NCBI RefSeq assembly: GCF_900105355.1
Contig: NZ_FNSC01000002.1
Coordinates: 1-64,000 of the forward strand
Length of the DNA: 64,000 nt
Source: Pseudomonas anguilliseptica
GTDB taxonomy: Bacteria > Pseudomonadota > Gammaproteobacteria > Pseudomonadales > Pseudomonadaceae
Reading direction: 5' to 3'
The notes under the pieces were generated by a model. The model was not told the DNA's origin and searched no databases. It saw only the letters and a list, made by a program, of their open reading frames with translations. This document shows positions 63,749 to 64,000 of this stretch, one piece after another; within the stretch, counting starts at the first letter, position 1, and each line of letters opens with the position of its first letter. The position numbers and the translations under genes are program-made.

Positions 63749-64000
63749 ATGCCCGCCATCGACCACCCCTTGATTGACCGTTTCGTGGAAGCCCTGTGGC
63801 TGGAGAAAGGGCTGTCGGCGCACACGCGCGCTGCCTACCGCAGTGATTTGGCGCTGTTTAATGGTTGGTTGCAGGTGCGTGACGTGCAACTGGCCGACGC
63901 GGGGCGTGAGTTGATTCTTGATCATCTGGCCTGGCGCCTGAATGAAGGCTACAAGGCGCGCTCTACCGCGCGCTTGCTCTCGGGGTTGCGCGGCTTCTAC
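63749..64000 (+). CDS. xerD: Tyrosine recombinase XerD (3' end outside window)
   Basis: First 84 residues: MPAIDHPLIDRFVEALWLEK, GLSAHTRAAYRSDLALFNGW, LQVRDVQLADAGRELILDHL, ARSTARLLSGLRGFY. This is the SAM-like core-binding domain of XerD, which with XerC resolves chromosome dimers at dif. The position downstream of rplS on the + strand matches other Pseudomonas. The catalytic domain is not in the window. Confidence 0.9.
   Translation, partial: MPAIDHPLIDRFVEALWLEKGLSAHTRAAYRSDLALFNGWLQVRDVQLADAGRELILDHLAWRLNEGYKARSTARLLSGLRGFY

Overview
The window looks like the chromosome of a Pseudomonas or close relative. The evidence is high-GC housekeeping DNA with the order ffh-rpsP-rimM-trmD-rplS followed by xerD, a mmsR/mmsAB valine-catabolism locus, LapE/LapB/LapC-type adhesin secretion genes, a siderophore-type MbtH/thioesterase/PPTase/diaminobutyrate aminotransferase block, and attC sites of the Pseudomonas chromosomal-integron type. 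The species cannot be fixed from the sequence alone.

Layout. 1-3.8 kb: siderophore tailoring genes (PPTase and DABA aminotransferase frameshifted) and a frameshifted bacterioferritin. 4.0-8.1 kb: an IS1182-type fragment, then a leftward five-gene run (winged-helix-like protein, SF2 helicase, two small proteins, AbiEi-like protein) facing a divergent XRE regulator across a perfect palindrome. 8.1-13.7 kb: restriction-modification wreckage (an HsdR remnant, then an XRE/companion-gene/D12-methyltransferase unit cut by two IS5 copies) and a Fis-like gene. 13.7-16.2 kb: serine-recombinase remnant and IS66 copy 1. 16.2-19.2 kb: an integron cassette cluster without integrase, three cassettes rightward and two leftward, meeting tail to tail. 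19.3-22.6 kb: an IS5 copy with an IS66 copy inside it. 22.7-29.7 kb: type I secretion genes lapE, lapB (frameshifted) and lapC (3' end split by IS66). 29.8-38.1 kb: valine/isobutyrate catabolism with an embedded substrate-binding protein and divergent mmsR. 38.2-50.2 kb: a lone attC with a truncated cassette, nested IS5/IS66, a set of small AT-rich genes, an IS30, and a tyrosine integrase broken by IS66 and IS630. 50.3-64 kb: core chromosome, with a frameshifted GDSL hydrolase and a frameshifted antiporter carrying a 29-base poly-C tract.

IS elements: five identical-length IS66-type elements (2064 bp, three with 8-bp duplications), four IS5-type copies (1192 bp when whole), one IS30, one IS630 and one IS1182-type fragment. 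At least ten further single- or double-base frameshifts hit non-essential genes while ffh, rpsP, trmD, rplS and purT are intact. Either the genome is eroding after an IS expansion or the assembly contains indel errors; the poly-C tract favours caution.

Best candidates for something new: the XRE / wHTH / helicase / AbiEi-like operon at 4.4-8.1 kb, the tail-to-tail cassette arrays whose genes borrow stop codons from attC, and the small-gene integrative element at 41.2-50.2 kb.
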